Counted from the stretch's first letter, positions 25,092-34,051 are shown. The stretch: 57,909 bases of DNA from Nocardiopsis sp. MG754419 (GCF_018207095.1 NZ_QOCZ01000014.1:1-57909); one strand, 5' to 3'. Notes: generated by a model from the sequence alone, not told the origin. Numbers and translations are program-made.

Positions 25092-26054
25092 TCATCCCTC
25101 CTGGTTCGCGACGGTCATGGTCGCGTTGAAGCAGCCGGCCTCCAGCCGCCCGCCCAGGGCGACGAAGGAGGTCATGGTGAGGGAGGCGATCCGGCCCGCG
25201 GCGTGGCCCCCGCACGAGGGGCACAGGTCGCAGAACCAGCTGTCGGCCGCGGCGCAGCCGAGCACGGGCACGACCGCCGTCTCGCCCGTGCAGTCGTTGC
25301 GCAGACCGAGGGTCGCCCCGGTCGACAGCAGCGGCAGGGGCAGGCAGGAAGTGCGCCGGTCGCACGTCCCCTCATGGCCCGCGCGGTCCAGGGCCGGGTA
25401 GGCGGCACCGGGCGTGTGCGCCCGTGGGTCCAGGTGGGCGGAGCGCCCCCACGCCGGGTCGTACCAGGTGGCGACGCCCTCGACGGTGGCGGAGCGGTCA
25501 CGGACGGGCGGCCTGCGCGGGCTCGCGTCCAACGGGTGGGGCGGCTGTGTGGTGACCGGCCGCGCGGCCCACACCTCGCCGTCCTTCCAGGTGCCGACGG
25601 CGTCGAACAGGTAGCCGGGCTCCAGCCGCGGGTGGCGGACCGAGACGCGTCCGGAGGCGCGGTAGGGCACGACCACCGTGAGTCGCGGACGGCCGTGGCC
25701 GGGATCGATCTGCAGGGACTCGCCCTCACGGTCGACGATGAGACCGGTGGCGCGGGCCGTCTGGGCCCAGACCCGCTCGGCGACCAGCCTCCCGTCGTGG
25801 GAGCACAACACCACCGCGTCGTCGCCCGGGCGCAGCTCGGTGGGCAGGACCTCACCGCCGCGCCAGAGGGTGGTGACCCTTTCGTAGAGGAAGCGCTCCT
25901 CGCCGTTCGGGGTGGCCAGGCAGAGCATGTACGAGGTGGAGTCGACGACCACGCCGCGGGCGACACGGTGGTGGACGGGGGTGGGCTCCGGCGCCGCCTC
26001 GGGTCCGAGCAGGGCCGCCGTGAACCGTCGGCGTTCCTGACCGCTGTCCGTCAT
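25092..26054 (-). CDS. Cys-rich protein coupled to the MauE-like gene; possible RlpA-like barrel
   Basis: 320 residues from the ATG at 26054, ten nt after AAGGA; an ATG at 26063 abuts that site. The N-terminal ~160 residues are beta-rich with OB-like alternation and no signal peptide. The C-terminal part begins with GVATWYDPAWG, reminiscent of the start of RlpA/expansin double-psi barrels (GxASWYG), continues with a GATLGLRNDCTGETAVVPVLG block, and packs eight Cys into about 85 residues, including FCDLCPSC. Such density suggests disulfides or metal binding. With a disulfide-related MauE partner 3 bp downstream, oxidative folding is plausible, but the absence of an export signal is odd. Family assignment is tentative. 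Confidence 0.65.
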   Translation of the reverse strand: MTDSGQERRRFTAALLGPEAAPEPTPVHHRVARGVVVDSTSYMLCLATPNGEERFLYERVTTLWRGGEVLPTELRPGDDAVVLCSHDGRLVAERVWAQTARATGLIVDREGESLQIDPGHGRPRLTVVVPYRASGRVSVRHPRLEPGYLFDAVGTWKDGEVWAARPVTTQPPHPLDASPRRPPVRDRSATVEGVATWYDPAWGRSAHLDPRAHTPGAAYPALDRAGHEGTCDRRTSCLPLPLLSTGATLGLRNDCTGETAVVPVLGCAAADSWFCDLCPSCGGHAAGRIASLTMTSFVALGGRLEAGCFNATMTVANQEG

Positions 26055-26652
26055 CACTGACATGTCCTTCGCGCCCCCTGTCACCCGACTCGTCCGTACG
26101 TGACCCATTGTGACCTCCGCCCCCACGACCGCCCGCCCACACGCCGACACACGCCCGTTCGTGCCGGTGCCATGCCCTGACCATTACACGGGATCACCGG
26201 CCGACCACCCTTCGTGACGCACGAGGAAGTCCGTGCGGCTCTCACCACAGTGGACGCCACCGCCTGCAAGGCATTGAACACGTTTCCGGCCGGTCGTGAG
26301 GTCGGCGCACTCCCGACCCTCGGGAAAGAGCCCACACCGTGACCGATGAACCCCGCTCCGCGCGCCCCGACCCCGCGGACCGGGGCCGTGTCCCGCCACC
26401 GGGACGCCTCGTCGACCGCCACGGTCGGAGCGACACACCTCGGGGCGCGCCCGACTCCGCGCCCGGGGACCGCGCTCGACCAGGAGACGCGCACGACCCC
26501 TCTGCCGCTTTCATGTGGTTTGTGGGCACGTGGCACCTATGTGCCTGGATATTTGCGTTGACTGTGTGACAGTTGTGAACCAAGGGCGGTCGGAGGCCGC
26601 CACGCACTCAGCGACATCGCGCGACGCGAGTCGGCGCGAACCGTGAAGGTCG
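26055..26652. other. Long non-coding gap with inverted repeats before the sigma factor
   Basis: About 590 bp without a supported gene between the divergent Cys-rich and sigma-factor genes. The first 450 bp show nothing distinctive. Near the right end are a hairpin GGCAC-CTAT-GTGCC (26532-26545) and a perfect repeat ACTGT-GTG-ACAGT (26561-26573), the latter preceded by TTG so that TTGACT could act as a -35 element. Confidence 0.35.
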
Positions 26653-27180
26653 GTGGTCGACGTGACGGGAACGACCCGGACCCCCAGGTCCGACGAGTTC
26701 AGCCGCTACGTGTCCGAACGCGGACCGGCGCTGCTGCGTATGGCCCGCTCTCTCACCGGCAATCACGCCGACGCCGAGGACCTGCTCCAGGCGGCGCTGG
26801 TCAAGACCTTCCTCGCCTGGGGTCGCATCGCCAACCCCCGGGCCCGCGACGGATACGTCCGGCGGGCCATGGTCAACACGCAGATCTCCGAATGGCGCCG
26901 CCGGCGCCTGGACGTCTACCCCACGGACGAGATCCCCGAGCAGCGGGTCGACGACCCCACGTGGCGCAGCGACATGGCCGACGTGGTGGGCCGCGCCATC
27001 GACCGTCTCCCCGAACGGCAGCGCACCACGGTTCTGCTGCGCTACTACGACGACCTCACCGAGGCGCAGATCGCCGAGCGCATGGGGGTCACCATCGGGA
27101 CGGTGAAGAGCACCCTGTCCCGTTCGGCGGAGAAACTGCGCCACGACGCCGACCTCATCATCGAGCGCACCACCTCCTGA
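26653..27180 (+). CDS. SigE-family (ECF) RNA polymerase sigma factor
   Basis: 175 residues from a GTG at 26653 with GAAGG upstream. Region 2 is visible as FSRYVSERGPALLRMARSL followed by HADAEDLLQAALVKTFLAW, and region 4 as DRLPERQRTTVLLRYYDDL, then EAQIAERMGVTIGTVKSTLSRSAEKLR. This is the short actinobacterial SigE-family type (order ECF41-like relatives are longer). No anti-sigma gene follows; the next feature is a tRNA. Target promoters cannot be deduced from sequence, although the repeats in the upstream gap may be part of its own control. The start at GTG 26653 gives a protein of the standard length. Confidence 0.92.
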   Translation: MVDVTGTTRTPRSDEFSRYVSERGPALLRMARSLTGNHADAEDLLQAALVKTFLAWGRIANPRARDGYVRRAMVNTQISEWRRRRLDVYPTDEIPEQRVDDPTWRSDMADVVGRAIDRLPERQRTTVLLRYYDDLTEAQIAERMGVTIGTVKSTLSRSAEKLRHDADLIIERTTS

Positions 27181-27488
27181 ACCGGCCGTCGGAGGCGGTG
27201 AGGCCACGCCGGACACGGCCCCCGACCCGCCGGCACCGTCGCCTTGGTCACACCGCGCCTCCCCCGGCCCCTCGGCCGGGCGGCCGGGCTCCGCAGACCC
27301 GGCCCCGCCCGTTCACGCCACGCCGCACCGCGCACAGTGTCGTCGCCGGTCGACACCCGGAACCGAAGGGCCCTGTGCGCTGGGGGAATTTGCCTCTGAC
27401 GTGGCATGATCCCGCCACGCACGACCCCGGCGGGGAGAGGCGGAACGGCCCCGCCCGCTCCCGCCCCGGATCGGTCCCGGGATTCGTT
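27181..27488. other. Gap between the sigma-factor gene and the tRNA promoter
   Basis: 308 bp of GC-rich sequence with no supported gene or clear repeat. Confidence 0.4.
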
Positions 27489-27517
27489 TTGCGCAGGACC
27501 TCCGCGCTCTGTAGGCT
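27489..27517 (+). promoter_or_regulatory. tRNA-Ser promoter
   Basis: TTGCGC (27489-27494), 17-bp spacer, TAGGCT (27512-27517). The tRNA begins 12 bp after the -10 hexamer, which fits a short 5' leader. Confidence 0.6.
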
Positions 27518-27528
27518 GGTCGCAGCCA

Positions 27529-27615
27529 GGAGGATTCGCCTAGAGGCCTAGGGCGCCGCACTGCTAATGCGGTTGGGGAGCAATCCCCTCATGGGTTCAA
27601 ATCCCATATCCTCCG
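27529..27615 (+). tRNA. tRNA-Ser (anticodon GCU)
   Basis: The acceptor arm GGAGGAT pairs with ATCCTCC, the anticodon arm is CCGCA-CTGCTAA-TGCGG with anticodon GCT at 27563-27565, the long variable arm GGGGA-GCAA-TCCCC is typical of serine tRNAs, and the T arm is ATGGG-TTCAAAT-CCCAT. The discriminator base G is at 27615 and is followed by CC. Reads AGC/AGU codons. Confidence 0.95.
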
Positions 27616-27623
27616 CCGGTCAG

Positions 27624-27656
27624 AAGGGGTCCCTGCCCACGTGGTAGGGGCCCCTT
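27624..27656 (+). terminator. tRNA terminator hairpin
   Basis: AAGGGGTCCCT pairs with AGGGGCCCCTT over 11 positions (one G-T), 9 bp after the tRNA. The following ~200 bp to the LAL gene show nothing further. Confidence 0.6.
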
Positions 27657-27860
27657 CGTCGTTCCCGACGACGGTCCCGTGCGCCCGCCGCGCGCACGCC
27701 CGCCTCCACGGCCGAGGGGACGCGACGGTCGGTGTGACCGGACACGCCACCGTGGGCGCGCTCTTCTTCGTCGCCTCGGCGATCCGTCTCCACCCGGTCT
27801 CCGGGAAGGCCCGGCCCCGGGTGCCGTCCCCGGCGTCCTCGCGCTCCGCTCCTCCGCGCG

Positions 27861-30542
27861 TCAGGGGGACCAGGAGTGCACGAGGTCGATCAGCTCGTGT
27901 CGGGAGGCGACCCCGGTCTTGGCGTAGATGTTGGACAGGTGGAACCCGACGGTGCTCCGGGTGACGCACAGGTCGCGGGCGATCTGGGCGTAGCTCATCC
28001 CCCTGACGACCAGCGCCGCCACGGCGCGTTCCCGGTCGCTGAGCGGCGCGAACACGTCCGGTACGGGTGGCCGCACCGACCCCGACGCGGGCGCTTCGAG
28101 GCGTTCGACGTAGGGCGTGGCGCCGATGCGCCGGTACGCCCGGAGCGCGCGCCCCCGGATCGCCTCCGCGGCGCCCGGACCCGCCTCCGTCGCGGTCAGC
28201 CGCGCGAGGTCGGCGAGGAGGTGGGCGCGGTACAGGGGCAGGTCGAAGGAGTCCACCGCGGCCGCTCGGGTCATCAGCCGGTGCGCCGTGTCGGGTCGGC
28301 CCTCGGACCACGCCACGAGCCCGCGCAGCCAGTCCGGAACCCAGTCGAGCCAGTCGGGTCGCGGTACCCCGCCCTCCACGGCGCGCACGTGCTCCTCGGC
28401 GAGGTCGTCCTCCCCGGCCCAGAGGGCCGCCTGCGCCATGTGCAGCGCCCAGAGTCCACCGGTGTCGCCCCCGGCCCGCACGGCGCGGTCTCCGAACCGC
28501 GCACGGAGCCGGGCGAGGTGGCCGCTCCTCTCCTCGGCATGACCCACGGCGTGGTGCCGGACGGTCGCGGCGACGCCGAACAGGCGGACCGCCTCCCGCC
28601 ACGGGGTCGTCGCGAGCCGTTCCTCCAGCTCACCGAGGACGAGGTCGGCCGCGACGGCGTCGCCCTGGACGGCAGCGAGGAGGGGTTCGACGGCGCGGAC
28701 CAGGGGGTGGGCCTCCGCGACGGTGGCGTCGTGTGCCGCGGCCATCGCGTCCCGCGCCAGGGTCCACGCGCACGACTGCCAGTAGGCGTAGGCCAGGGTC
28801 GCGTGGTGGACGTCGGCACCGGAGTCGACCAGTCCGCCCCGGACGCGCGCGGCCACCTCGCACAGGTCGGCCTCCGCGGACCGTGGCAGGCCCGCCCAGG
28901 CGTGCACGGTCCCCCGCCAGGCGAGCATGTGGGTCGCACGCAGGGGCGTGCGCGCGGGGTCCCGGGCCGGGCCGAGGAGCGGCCGCGCCGAGGTCCGTTC
29001 CCCCGGGCGACTCCGACCGAGCCACCCGACCGTGAACGTGTGCACGTCGTCCAGGGCGGGGTCCCGATGGGGCACCGCGAGGGCGCGGTCGAGCAGACGG
29101 CCGGCCTCCTCCGTGCCGCGCCCCGTGGCGAGAGCGGCCCAGGCCCACTGCAGGAGGACCCGGTGGCGGGTGGGGGCGTCCGCCGCGGCGAGCGTGCTCT
29201 CGGGAACCGCCGCGAAGACCGTGACCGCCTCCCGCCAGTGCCCCTCCACCACGAGGAGCGACCCCTGGACCAGGGCTCGGCGGGCGCGGTCGGCGGCCTC
29301 GTCGACCAGGGGCATCTCCGCCCGGACGGCCCCGAGGTCACGGGACCGGATACCGACGTAGAGCGCGTCCAGCCACCGGGAGACGCGCGGCCCCGGGGCG
29401 GAGGTGATCCGGCTCGACCAGCGCAGCAGGCGCCCGGACCGGCGGTACGCGCCCTTGGCGTGCGCCGACTCCGCCGCCCGCGCCAACGCGTCGGCGAGGG
29501 CGTCGTCGTGGTCGTCGGTGGCCGCCACACGGTGTTCCAGGACGGCCATGGGCGTCCGCAGTTCGGCCGCGGCTCGGCGGTGCAGTTCGCGGCGTTCCGG
29601 AAGGGGGATCGACTGGTACACCGCCCTGGCCACGAGCACGTGCGCCGTGCGCAGGGTCACGGAGGGATCGGGGACGCCGGAGACGAGCAGACCCGCGTCC
29701 AGCAGGACCTGCGCCGCCGCGCTCGGATCGGTGACCCGGGCGATCGCACCGACGGTCGGGAGGTCGCTCCAGGTGTGCCCGAGGACCGCCACGGCGTTGA
29801 GGAGCGCCGACGCCTCGGGCGACGCGTCGTGGACCGTTCGGCGCACGTCCTCCACCAGCTCACGAGGGGCGGGGAAGTCCCGGGCGGACTCCAGTTCGGC
29901 CGCCGTGTACTGCGCGACCAGCGAGGACAGAGAGAGCGGACTGCGGTCCGTGTGCTCCCACAGGCGCCGTACCAGGGCGGGCCCGGCGTCAGGGCGCACG
30001 CGCCGGACGAGGGCGCTCGCCTGTGCGAGGGTGACACCCTCGACGGTCACCGCGAACACGTCACCGCCCCAACCCGTCGGCCGCGGCCGGACGTCGGGGT
30101 CGCTCGGGTGCGCCGGGCACAGGGAGACGGCGACGAGGAGCCGCTCCCCCACCGCGCGTCGGACCAGCCGGGTGAGCGCCCGGACGGACGCGCGATCGGC
30201 GTGGTGGAGGTCGTCCACCGTGATCAGCAGTGGTCCCCCGTCCGACACGAGCGCGTCGAGGCGCCCGAGCGGGTCCTGGTCGGCGCGGAGCGAGTCCTCG
30301 GGGAACCCCGGCCCGGTGTCGGACGCGAACCGTCGCAGCAGGTCGAGCGGCTCCTGGTGGTGCGCGTCCTCCCCGAACCCCTCCAGCACACGAAAGCCCC
30401 GTGCGCGGCGCGCGACCTCCCTGAGCATCGCGCTCTTACCCCGACCCGCCCGACCCGTGATCGTCAGGACCGTCGGCCGGCCCGCCCGCGCCGAGGTGAT
30501 CGCGGCCTCGATCGTGTCGATCTGCTCCCGCTGCCACAGCAT
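27861..30542 (-). CDS. LAL-type LuxR family ATP-binding regulator
   Basis: 893 residues from the ATG at 30542, preceded by GGGGAGG at 5 nt; an in-frame ATG at 30581 has no such site. Layout: N-terminal AAA/STAND-type ATPase with Walker A GRAGRGKSAM near residue 30 and Walker B LLITVDDLHHAD, a long helical TPR-like middle, and a C-terminal LuxR helix-turn-helix (LSDRERAVAALVVRGMSYAQIA, then STVGFHLSNIYAKTG). LAL regulators activate carbohydrate or secondary-metabolite genes. No biosynthetic cluster lies in the window; the divergent neighbour is a small membrane protein, with a perfect palindrome in the gap. Confidence 0.95.
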   Translation of the reverse strand: MLWQREQIDTIEAAITSARAGRPTVLTITGRAGRGKSAMLREVARRARGFRVLEGFGEDAHHQEPLDLLRRFASDTGPGFPEDSLRADQDPLGRLDALVSDGGPLLITVDDLHHADRASVRALTRLVRRAVGERLLVAVSLCPAHPSDPDVRPRPTGWGGDVFAVTVEGVTLAQASALVRRVRPDAGPALVRRLWEHTDRSPLSLSSLVAQYTAAELESARDFPAPRELVEDVRRTVHDASPEASALLNAVAVLGHTWSDLPTVGAIARVTDPSAAAQVLLDAGLLVSGVPDPSVTLRTAHVLVARAVYQSIPLPERRELHRRAAAELRTPMAVLEHRVAATDDHDDALADALARAAESAHAKGAYRRSGRLLRWSSRITSAPGPRVSRWLDALYVGIRSRDLGAVRAEMPLVDEAADRARRALVQGSLLVVEGHWREAVTVFAAVPESTLAAADAPTRHRVLLQWAWAALATGRGTEEAGRLLDRALAVPHRDPALDDVHTFTVGWLGRSRPGERTSARPLLGPARDPARTPLRATHMLAWRGTVHAWAGLPRSAEADLCEVAARVRGGLVDSGADVHHATLAYAYWQSCAWTLARDAMAAAHDATVAEAHPLVRAVEPLLAAVQGDAVAADLVLGELEERLATTPWREAVRLFGVAATVRHHAVGHAEERSGHLARLRARFGDRAVRAGGDTGGLWALHMAQAALWAGEDDLAEEHVRAVEGGVPRPDWLDWVPDWLRGLVAWSEGRPDTAHRLMTRAAAVDSFDLPLYRAHLLADLARLTATEAGPGAAEAIRGRALRAYRRIGATPYVERLEAPASGSVRPPVPDVFAPLSDRERAVAALVVRGMSYAQIARDLCVTRSTVGFHLSNIYAKTGVASRHELIDLVHSWSP

Positions 30543-30688
30543 CGTGCCCTCCCCGGGGGCGCGAACGCGCCGGATCGCCATGGACCGGGGTCGGCGAGGA
30601 CGACGTCCGTCCCGGACGCGTCGTCCGATCGGTCCTGGTCATTTCGTACAGGTGCCCGGGGGCGAAGAGGGATCACCCTGGTGCTAGG

Positions 30689-30700
30689 CGGTCCGGACCG
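30689..30700. promoter_or_regulatory. Perfect 12-bp palindrome between the LAL and DUF6790-like genes
   Basis: CGGTCCGGACCG is a perfect palindrome in the 211-bp divergent gap, close to the membrane-protein start. It could be an operator. Confidence 0.3.
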
Positions 30701-30753
30701 TGTCCCGGTCCGAGGGCCCCGCCCAGCGATCACCCAGCAGACCGGGAACCACC

Positions 30754-31395
30754 GTGATCTCAGACATCATCGCCACCCTCATCGGCAACTACATGACCAC
30801 CTGTTTCGTCCTGGGACTCCTCGTGGCCGGGGTCGTCATCGCCCGCCATCGGGGTCACCGTTCCGGCGCCGTGGTGAGCGGCATCCTGCTGAACATGTTC
30901 ATCCTGTTCGCCGTGGGTGTGGCCCAGGCGATCAACTTCGTCATGCACTCGTTCTTCGGTGACTTCGCGGCCCGGACGATCGGCTGGGCGCAGAGCCCCT
31001 TCCAACTCGAACTGGCCTTCGCCAGTCTCGGTTTCGCCGTGATCGCGTTCGTGGTCCACGGACGTCGTGCCCAGTTCCGGGGCAAGGTCGCCCTCGTGCT
31101 CGCCACGGCCGTCACCGGCTTCGGCGCGGCGGGCGGCCACATCTACCAGATGGCGGTCAACGCCGACTTCGCGGTGAACAACACCGGGCTCCTGCTGGTC
31201 ATGGACATCCTCATCCCGACGTTCGCCCTCGCCCTGATTTTATGGCACGCCCTCGCGCGCGGCGGGGAGGCGTCGCCCACCGACGCCCGGACCGTCCACG
31301 TCCCGGGGCCGCGTCGGGGCTCGGCGGACGTGACCGGTGACGCTCGGACGGGTCGCGCCGGACGGGCGGGGGCGGCCCCGGGCGAGATCCCGTAG
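30754..31395 (+). CDS. DUF6790-like small membrane protein
   Basis: 213 residues from a GTG at 30754, which removes a Pro/Arg-rich upstream extension of the frame; GGGAA lies just before. Five hydrophobic segments are visible: LIGNYMTTCFVLGLLVAGVV, AVVSGILLNMFILFAVGVAQ, LELAFASLGFAVIAFVVHG, VALVLATAVTGFGAAGGH and LLLVMDILIPTFALALILWH. The C-terminal ~45 residues are polar and disordered. The pattern agrees with the DUF6790 membrane family; function is not known. It is divergent from the LAL regulator and could be its target. Confidence 0.75.
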   Translation: MISDIIATLIGNYMTTCFVLGLLVAGVVIARHRGHRSGAVVSGILLNMFILFAVGVAQAINFVMHSFFGDFAARTIGWAQSPFQLELAFASLGFAVIAFVVHGRRAQFRGKVALVLATAVTGFGAAGGHIYQMAVNADFAVNNTGLLLVMDILIPTFALALILWHALARGGEASPTDARTVHVPGPRRGSADVTGDARTGRAGRAGAAPGEIP

Positions 31396-31514
31396 CGCCC
31401 CGGCGGCGAGGGGCTCGCACGCCCCTCACCTCCTCTGACGGGACGAGCACCGGAACCGAACGTCGGGTGCGGGCGTCAGAACGTGCGAAGTCCCTCCTCA
31501 AGCAAGGAAGCACC

Positions 31515-31856
31515 ATGCTCCGTTCGCGACGTCATCTCCCCCGCACCGGCCTCCTGTTGGGTTCGCTGACCGTTCTCCTGGCCACCGGCTGCTCGTTCAG
31601 CGCGAGTATCGGCGGCGACTCCGCGGTCGGCGCCGACGACGTCGCCGAGCAGGCCACCGCCGTCCTCACCGAACAGGTCGGCCAGGCCCCCGACGACCTC
31701 ACCTGCCCCGAGGACCTGCCCGCGGAGGTCGGCGCCTCCATCCGCTGTGAGCTCACCGCGGGTGGAGAGACCCTGGGCGTGACCGTCACCACGACCTCGG
31801 TCGAGGGCTCCGACGTGAACTTCGACGTCGTCGTGGACGACGAGCCCACGGGCTGA
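31515..31856 (+). CDS. DUF4333-type lipoprotein
   Basis: 113 residues from the ATG at 31515, after AAGGAAG. A lipoprotein signal peptide ends in the lipobox LATGC with the acylated Cys at residue 26. The mature part matches the small DUF4333 domain: VAEQATAVLTEQVG, then a CPEDLPAEVGASIRC disulfide-like Cys pair, then TLGVTVTTTSVEG and a VNFDVVVDD strand. Such domains are common in actinobacterial cell-surface lipoproteins of unknown function. It lies 119 bp after the DUF6790-like gene on the same strand. Confidence 0.85.
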   Translation: MLRSRRHLPRTGLLLGSLTVLLATGCSFSASIGGDSAVGADDVAEQATAVLTEQVGQAPDDLTCPEDLPAEVGASIRCELTAGGETLGVTVTTTSVEGSDVNFDVVVDDEPTG

Positions 31857-32169
31857 CCCGACCGGGTGTCCGGCGGGCGGGTGGGGCCTCGCCCCGTCTC
31901 TCGGAGCGACCCGGCGTTCGTGCCGGCGACGGTCCACGTCGGCGCAAGGCCCGCGTCGCCGCCACCGTCTGAGCCCTTCCCCTGACGGTGGGACACCCGG
32001 TGTCGGTCCCCGGATCGGCCTCGCCGGGGTCGTGGACCACGCCGGTGCGACGGTGCCGGGCACCCCGCCCCGGAACGACGTTCTCGGGAAACGATCCTCC
32101 TCGGTTCGGTGGCGTGGAGGTGCGGCTCTCCACCGTCGCGCGGGCGGAGCGGGAACCACCTGGGCGGGG
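31857..32169. other. Convergent gap without a gene
   Basis: 313 bp between the DUF4333 lipoprotein and the CPBP gene. I see no convincing gene, hairpin terminator or repeat here. Confidence 0.4.
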
Positions 32170-32886
32170 TCACCCCATGATGAGCGCCACCGCCGGCACC
32201 GCGGCGTTGTTCACCGCGTGGACGACGACCGCCGGCCAGATCGATCCACTGCGACGGGCGACCTCCGCGGCGACGATGCCCACGATGACGGCGGCGGGGA
32301 AGATGAAGTTGAAGCCGTGGAAGAGCGCGAAGACCACCGAACTGGACAGCACGGCGATCACCGGCCCGTAGCGCAGGAGCGCGTTCATCAGGACGCCGCG
32401 GAAGAGGAACTCCTCACCGATGGGGGTGAGCACGGCCAGGAACAGCACCGTCAGGAGCATCGGCAGCACACCGCCGCCGGCCGCGTCGTAGTACATGCCC
32501 TGGGGGTCGGTGTCCGCGAAGTCGGTGAAGAAGATGATGAAGAAGTTCCAGACGTACTTGAGGCTCAGACCGAGGACACCGGCCGCCAGCCCGATGGCCA
32601 TCCAGCGCCATGTGGTACGCCGCACACCGAAGGGCGCGAGGGAGCGGATGCGCACGAGCACGGCCGCGCCGAAGCCCGCCAGGCCGGCCACGCCGGACCA
32701 CGCGGCCAGGACCAACCCATAGGTGACCGGTTCCAGGTCCAGCCCCAGGGGACCGAAGATCAGAACGGCGACCATCGCGACCAGCATGGTCAGGAGCCCC
32801 ACCACGATCTCGATCCATCCGGGTCGGGTCGGGCGGGCGGACACGTACTCGCTGCGGTGTGGGCGCTCGGATCGGGGGCTGGACAT
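32170..32886 (-). CDS. CPBP family intramembrane metalloprotease
   Basis: 238 residues, about six to seven transmembrane segments. The three CPBP (Abi/Rce1-like) motifs are intact: GEEFLFRGVLMNAL (EExxxR), FALFHG (FxxxH) and HAVNN (HxxxN), which bind the metal. Members process prenylated proteins in eukaryotes; bacterial members act in bacteriocin immunity or unknown processing. AGGAGAGG precedes the ATG. The MerR gene lies 79 bp upstream on the same strand, so the two probably share the MerR-controlled promoter at 33772-33802. Confidence 0.93.
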   Translation of the reverse strand: MSSPRSERPHRSEYVSARPTRPGWIEIVVGLLTMLVAMVAVLIFGPLGLDLEPVTYGLVLAAWSGVAGLAGFGAAVLVRIRSLAPFGVRRTTWRWMAIGLAAGVLGLSLKYVWNFFIIFFTDFADTDPQGMYYDAAGGGVLPMLLTVLFLAVLTPIGEEFLFRGVLMNALLRYGPVIAVLSSSVVFALFHGFNFIFPAAVIVGIVAAEVARRSGSIWPAVVVHAVNNAAVPAVALIMG

Positions 32887-32965
32887 GGGTTCGCCTCTCC
32901 TGTTTCGGTGCGATGTTCGGGGGTGTGCGGAGGGACGTCCTCCACGACGTCGGGTCGAGGCGGGG

Positions 32966-33724
32966 TCAGAGGGGGCCGGACGCTTCGGGCTCGGCGTGGT
33001 CCTCGGTGGCCAGGGCGTGGGCGACGCGGGCGAGGACGTCGCGTTGGGCCGGGTTGTACAGGTCCCTGATCGCGGTCCTCAGCGTGTCCGCGGCCCGGGC
33101 GCCCCCCTCCGGCGCCTGTCGCCAGGGGTCGTCCAGCGCCGGACGCGCCTTCCTGAGATCGCGGACCCGCGCGGTCAACCGTGTGGCGACGTCCGCGCGC
33201 GTCTCCTCGTCGGCCTCCGCGCCGAGCGCGTCGAACTCCTCGTCGACGGCCTCCGGCGCGTAGTCCCGCAACGCTACGCTGAACGGCCGGATCGCGTCGG
33301 GTCCGAGTACACGGCTCCAGACCACCATGAGTCCGCGGTCGGCCTCGGACATGGCGTGTTCGTCGGCGGCCAGGGCCATCTCGGGCGGCAGGTCCGTGGG
33401 CGGGGCCTTGCGCAGGACCAGGGCCAACTCCGTGCGCACCCGCTGAAGACGCTCGATGGTCCGCGCCAGCTCGGCGTCCAAGGCCATCAGATCGTTCTCG
33501 GGGTAGGCGTCGGCCTCACCCATCTCCGCGATCCGGGCCAGGGAGAAGCCCAGATCGGAGAGGCGGCGGACCCGCATCACGCGCACCAGGTGGTCAACCC
33601 CGTAACTCTTGTAACCGTTGGCGCGCCGATCGGGCTCCGCCAGAAGACCCACGTCGTGGTAGTGGCGGATGGTGCGCAGGCTCGTTCCGGCCAGCTCGGC
33701 CAACTGTCGGGTGCTCCAGCCCAT
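32966..33724 (-). CDS. MerR-family regulator (TipA-like)
   Basis: 252 residues. The N-terminal winged helix-turn-helix is clear: WSTRQLAELAGTSLRTIRHYH followed by VGLLAEPDRRANGYKSYG and VRRLSDLGFSLARIAEM, then a coiled-coil dimerisation helix. The C-terminal ~150 residues are helical and acidic with no metal-binding Cys, which points to a drug- or small-molecule-responsive branch (TipA/BmrR-like). A matching operator with 19-bp promoter spacing sits just upstream, so the gene is autoregulated, as is typical of MerR proteins. The CPBP protease gene downstream is the likely co-regulated target. Confidence 0.93.
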   Translation of the reverse strand: MGWSTRQLAELAGTSLRTIRHYHDVGLLAEPDRRANGYKSYGVDHLVRVMRVRRLSDLGFSLARIAEMGEADAYPENDLMALDAELARTIERLQRVRTELALVLRKAPPTDLPPEMALAADEHAMSEADRGLMVVWSRVLGPDAIRPFSVALRDYAPEAVDEEFDALGAEADEETRADVATRLTARVRDLRKARPALDDPWRQAPEGGARAADTLRTAIRDLYNPAQRDVLARVAHALATEDHAEPEASGPL

Positions 33725-34051
33725 CGTTTCCTCCTCGCTCGATCCCGGGGGCTCGGGGCGATCGGAAACCCAGTGAAGACCATGCCGTTACGGCATGGTC
33801 AAGGGCCGCTGTGACGGCGTCCGTACGCCGCCTCCGAAGCTCGCCGCGAGGGCCGTGGACACACGGCGACGTGTCGGCGGCGTGCGCGACGTGGCGGTGG
33901 GGCACGACCCCCACACTCCGCGGGGCCTTCCTCCCGTCGGCAAGGGCCGGAGCGCGAGGTCGACACCCGGCTCCCGCACTCCGCACACGACGCGCGGCGG
34001 GATGGCGCCGACCGGTACGGCGGTCGGCACCACTCGCCGACCGGGCCTCCG
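33725..34051. other. Gap between the MerR gene and the second CPBP gene
   Basis: 327 bp holding the MerR operator-promoter in its first 80 bp; the remaining ~250 bp show no gene or clear repeat. Confidence 0.5.
33772..33802 (-). promoter_or_regulatory. MerR operator-promoter
   Basis: A perfect inverted repeat GACCATGCCG-TTA-CGGCATGGTC occupies 33778-33800. On the minus strand it lies between TTGACC (33802-33797) and TTCACT (33777-33772), which are exactly 19 bp apart. A long 19-bp spacer filled by the repeat is the hallmark of MerR-activated promoters. The -10 hexamer is weak. The start codon of the MerR gene follows 47 bp downstream. Confidence 0.85.

Noticed and set aside
30543..30581. Upstream ATG (30581) as start of the LAL regulator
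   Set aside because: It lacks a ribosome binding site, whereas the ATG at 30542 has GGGGAGG at good spacing.
27876..30962. 1028-codon frame on the plus strand opposite the LAL regulator
   Set aside because: Antisense shadow typical of high-GC third-position bias; no domain is visible, whereas the minus strand shows a complete LAL architecture.
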